From Verrucomicrobiota bacterium (GTDB lineage Bacteria > Verrucomicrobiota > Verrucomicrobiia > Chthoniobacterales > UBA10450), in contig QHOJ01000163.1 in assembly GCA_003218735.1 (NCBI GenBank), positions 1 to 8,063 on the forward strand: a DNA stretch of 8,063 nucleotides, written 5' to 3'. A program made the translations under genes and the position numbers. Below, piece after piece: positions 7,268-8,063 of the stretch; the stretch's first letter is position 1, and the number at the start of each line of letters is the position of its first letter. The notes under the pieces are model-generated. The model was not told the DNA's origin, made no database searches, and saw only the letters and a program-made list of their open reading frames with translations.

Positions 7268-8063
7268 TTACTCGGCAAATACAGGGCTGGGATAAGCTGT
7301 AATACAGATGTTCTGGCCGATTCGTCGGTATGATACACGATCGAGACGGATCGCGTTTGCGGTAATCCCGGTTCCGCGGCCTGCAAATGCGATTACCGGT
7401 CCTCCTGTCAACATCGGACCCAGATAAAGCTGGATCTTATCAATCAGGCGGCCATCGAGAGCTTGCCCAAGAACTTCGCCACCGCCCTCGATCAAGACGC
7501 TCGTCAAATTCTTTTTACCCAGGTCTTCCAGCACAGCAGCGAGGCGTTTGCGCTTATAGACCAACGTTCGCGCGGCTTGCCGATCAGAAAACAAATAAGC
7601 GCGCGGTGGTAGATCTCCTGAACGGGTCAGCACGACTCGCCATGGCTGTCGCCCATGCCGCATAGCGCGCACGGTCAAGCGCGGATTATCCACGCGAAGC
7701 GTTTCCGCTCCGATAAGAACTGCGTCCACGCGAGTGCGAAGCTCGTGCGCGTGACGGCGTGCAGCGGGACTTGTGATCCAGCGAGGCTCGCTGGGAGCGC
7801 GTGTCAATCGGCCATCGAGAGCTTGCCCAAGAACTTCGCCACCGCCCTCGATCAGGACGCTCGTCAAATTCTTTCTACCCAGGTCTTCCAGCACAGCAGC
7901 GAGGCGTTCGCGCTTATAGACCAACGTTCGCGCGGCTTGCCGATCAGAAAACAAATGGGCGCGCGGTGGTAGATTTTCTGAACGGGTCAGCACGACTCGC
8001 CATGGCTGTCGCCCATGCCGCATACCGCGCACGGTCAAGCGCGGATTATCCGCGCGAAGCGTT
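7268..8063 (-). CDS. ribD: RibD reductase domain with internal in-frame tandem duplication (5' end outside window)
   Basis: RibD carries out the second and third steps of riboflavin synthesis: deamination, then NADPH-dependent reduction of the ribosyl side chain to 5-amino-6-ribitylamino-uracil phosphate. The frame is open to the right edge (265 codons in window). The downstream part is a complete reductase domain: WITSPAARRHAHELRTRVDA, VLIGAETLRVDNPRLTVR, WRVVLTRS, VLIEGGGEVLGQALDGRL and IDKIQLYLGPMLTGGPVIAF, ending at the stop. Upstream of it sits a second, partial copy (TLRADNPRLTVR through GQALDGRL) fused to the complete domain at the LDGRL motif. The TTG at 8036-8038 is an internal Leu codon, not a start. 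The deaminase domain, if present, lies beyond the window. The 3'-proximal domain could function alone; whether the fusion folds is unknown. A stand-alone RibD-C reductase is the alternative name. Confidence 0.85.
   Translation of the reverse strand, partial: TLRADNPRLTVRGMRHGRQPWRVVLTRSENLPPRAHLFSDRQAARTLVYKRERLAAVLEDLGRKNLTSVLIEGGGEVLGQALDGRLTRAPSEPRWITSPAARRHAHELRTRVDAVLIGAETLRVDNPRLTVRAMRHGRQPWRVVLTRSGDLPPRAYLFSDRQAARTLVYKRKRLAAVLEDLGKKNLTSVLIEGGGEVLGQALDGRLIDKIQLYLGPMLTGGPVIAFAGRGTGITANAIRLDRVSYRRIGQNICITAYPSPVFAE
7449..7808. repeat. 360-bp tandem repeat within ribD, complete unit
   Basis: The block starting at 7449 recurs at 7809 with an exact 360-bp offset, equal to 120 codons, so the reading frame is preserved. 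Its first 255 bp (7449-7703) match 7809-8063 with 9 mismatches. In coding orientation it covers the reductase domain from just after one LDGRL motif to the next. The left boundary falls in the GGCCATCGAGAG sequence encoding Leu-Asp-Gly-Arg. Confidence 0.95.
7809..8063. repeat. Second copy of the ribD tandem repeat, cut by the window edge
   Basis: It aligns with 7449-7703 without gaps. Differences are at 7855, 7875, 7909, 7957, 7958, 7975, 7977, 8025 and 8052; eight are transitions and one (8025) is a transversion. Seven change the amino acid (A/V, G/A, E/G, N/D, H/Y, E/K, R/K, this copy given first) and two are silent. The match is still continuing at the last base, so the full unit probably extends about 105 bp further right. 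Confidence 0.95.

Noticed and set aside
7387..7972. Two plus-strand open frames opposite ribD
   Set aside because: They mirror the conserved ribD codons on the other strand, and the apparent similarity between them just reflects the 360-bp repeat.
7449..8063. CRISPR or mobile-element interpretation of the repeat
   Set aside because: Two long adjacent copies with no spacers, no inverted ends and no transposase; the unit is coding sequence of ribD.

Overview
The window reads as chromosomal core-genome DNA of a Gram-negative bacterium, most likely a soil-type Verrucomicrobium (Spartobacteria/Chthoniobacterales-like). This is inferred from the style of the DnaG and RpoD proteins, from the membrane protein plus DUF3106-like protein behind the sigma factor, and from a tiny Tyr/Gly-rich secreted protein. 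No rRNA, tRNA, phage, IS or CRISPR sequence was seen, so the taxonomic call is tentative.

Layout. (1) 2-696, plus strand: the 3' part of thiH (2-iminoacetate synthase), overlapped by thiS (sulfur carrier protein). thiS is otherwise well conserved, including its terminal Gly-Gly, but has an in-frame TAA at codon 16. (2) 704-2092, minus strand: an NfeD-family membrane protein with an N-terminal ClpP-class serine protease domain, convergent with the thi genes. (3) 2174-5892, plus strand: dnaG (primase) and rpoD (housekeeping sigma factor), which share one base (TAATG). This is the dnaG-rpoD core of the classical macromolecular synthesis operon, without rpsU directly upstream. (4) 5964-6856, plus strand: a small single-pass membrane protein followed by an overlapping secreted DUF3106-like protein, probably the tail of the rpoD transcript. 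(5) 6872-6925: two stem-loops between convergent genes. (6) 6947-8063, minus strand: the Tyr/His-rich small secreted protein and, upstream of it, the 3' part of ribD (riboflavin biosynthesis reductase domain).

The most unusual structure is in ribD. A 360-bp block (exactly 120 codons) is tandemly repeated in frame, and the second copy runs off the right edge. The 255 comparable base pairs differ at 9 positions, 7 of which change the amino acid. The encoded protein therefore carries a partial extra reductase domain joined to a complete one at a shared Leu-Asp-Gly-Arg-Leu motif. The thiS nonsense codon is the second observation worth checking. The remaining genes look intact and ordinary. I found no convincing new defence system or mobile system here.
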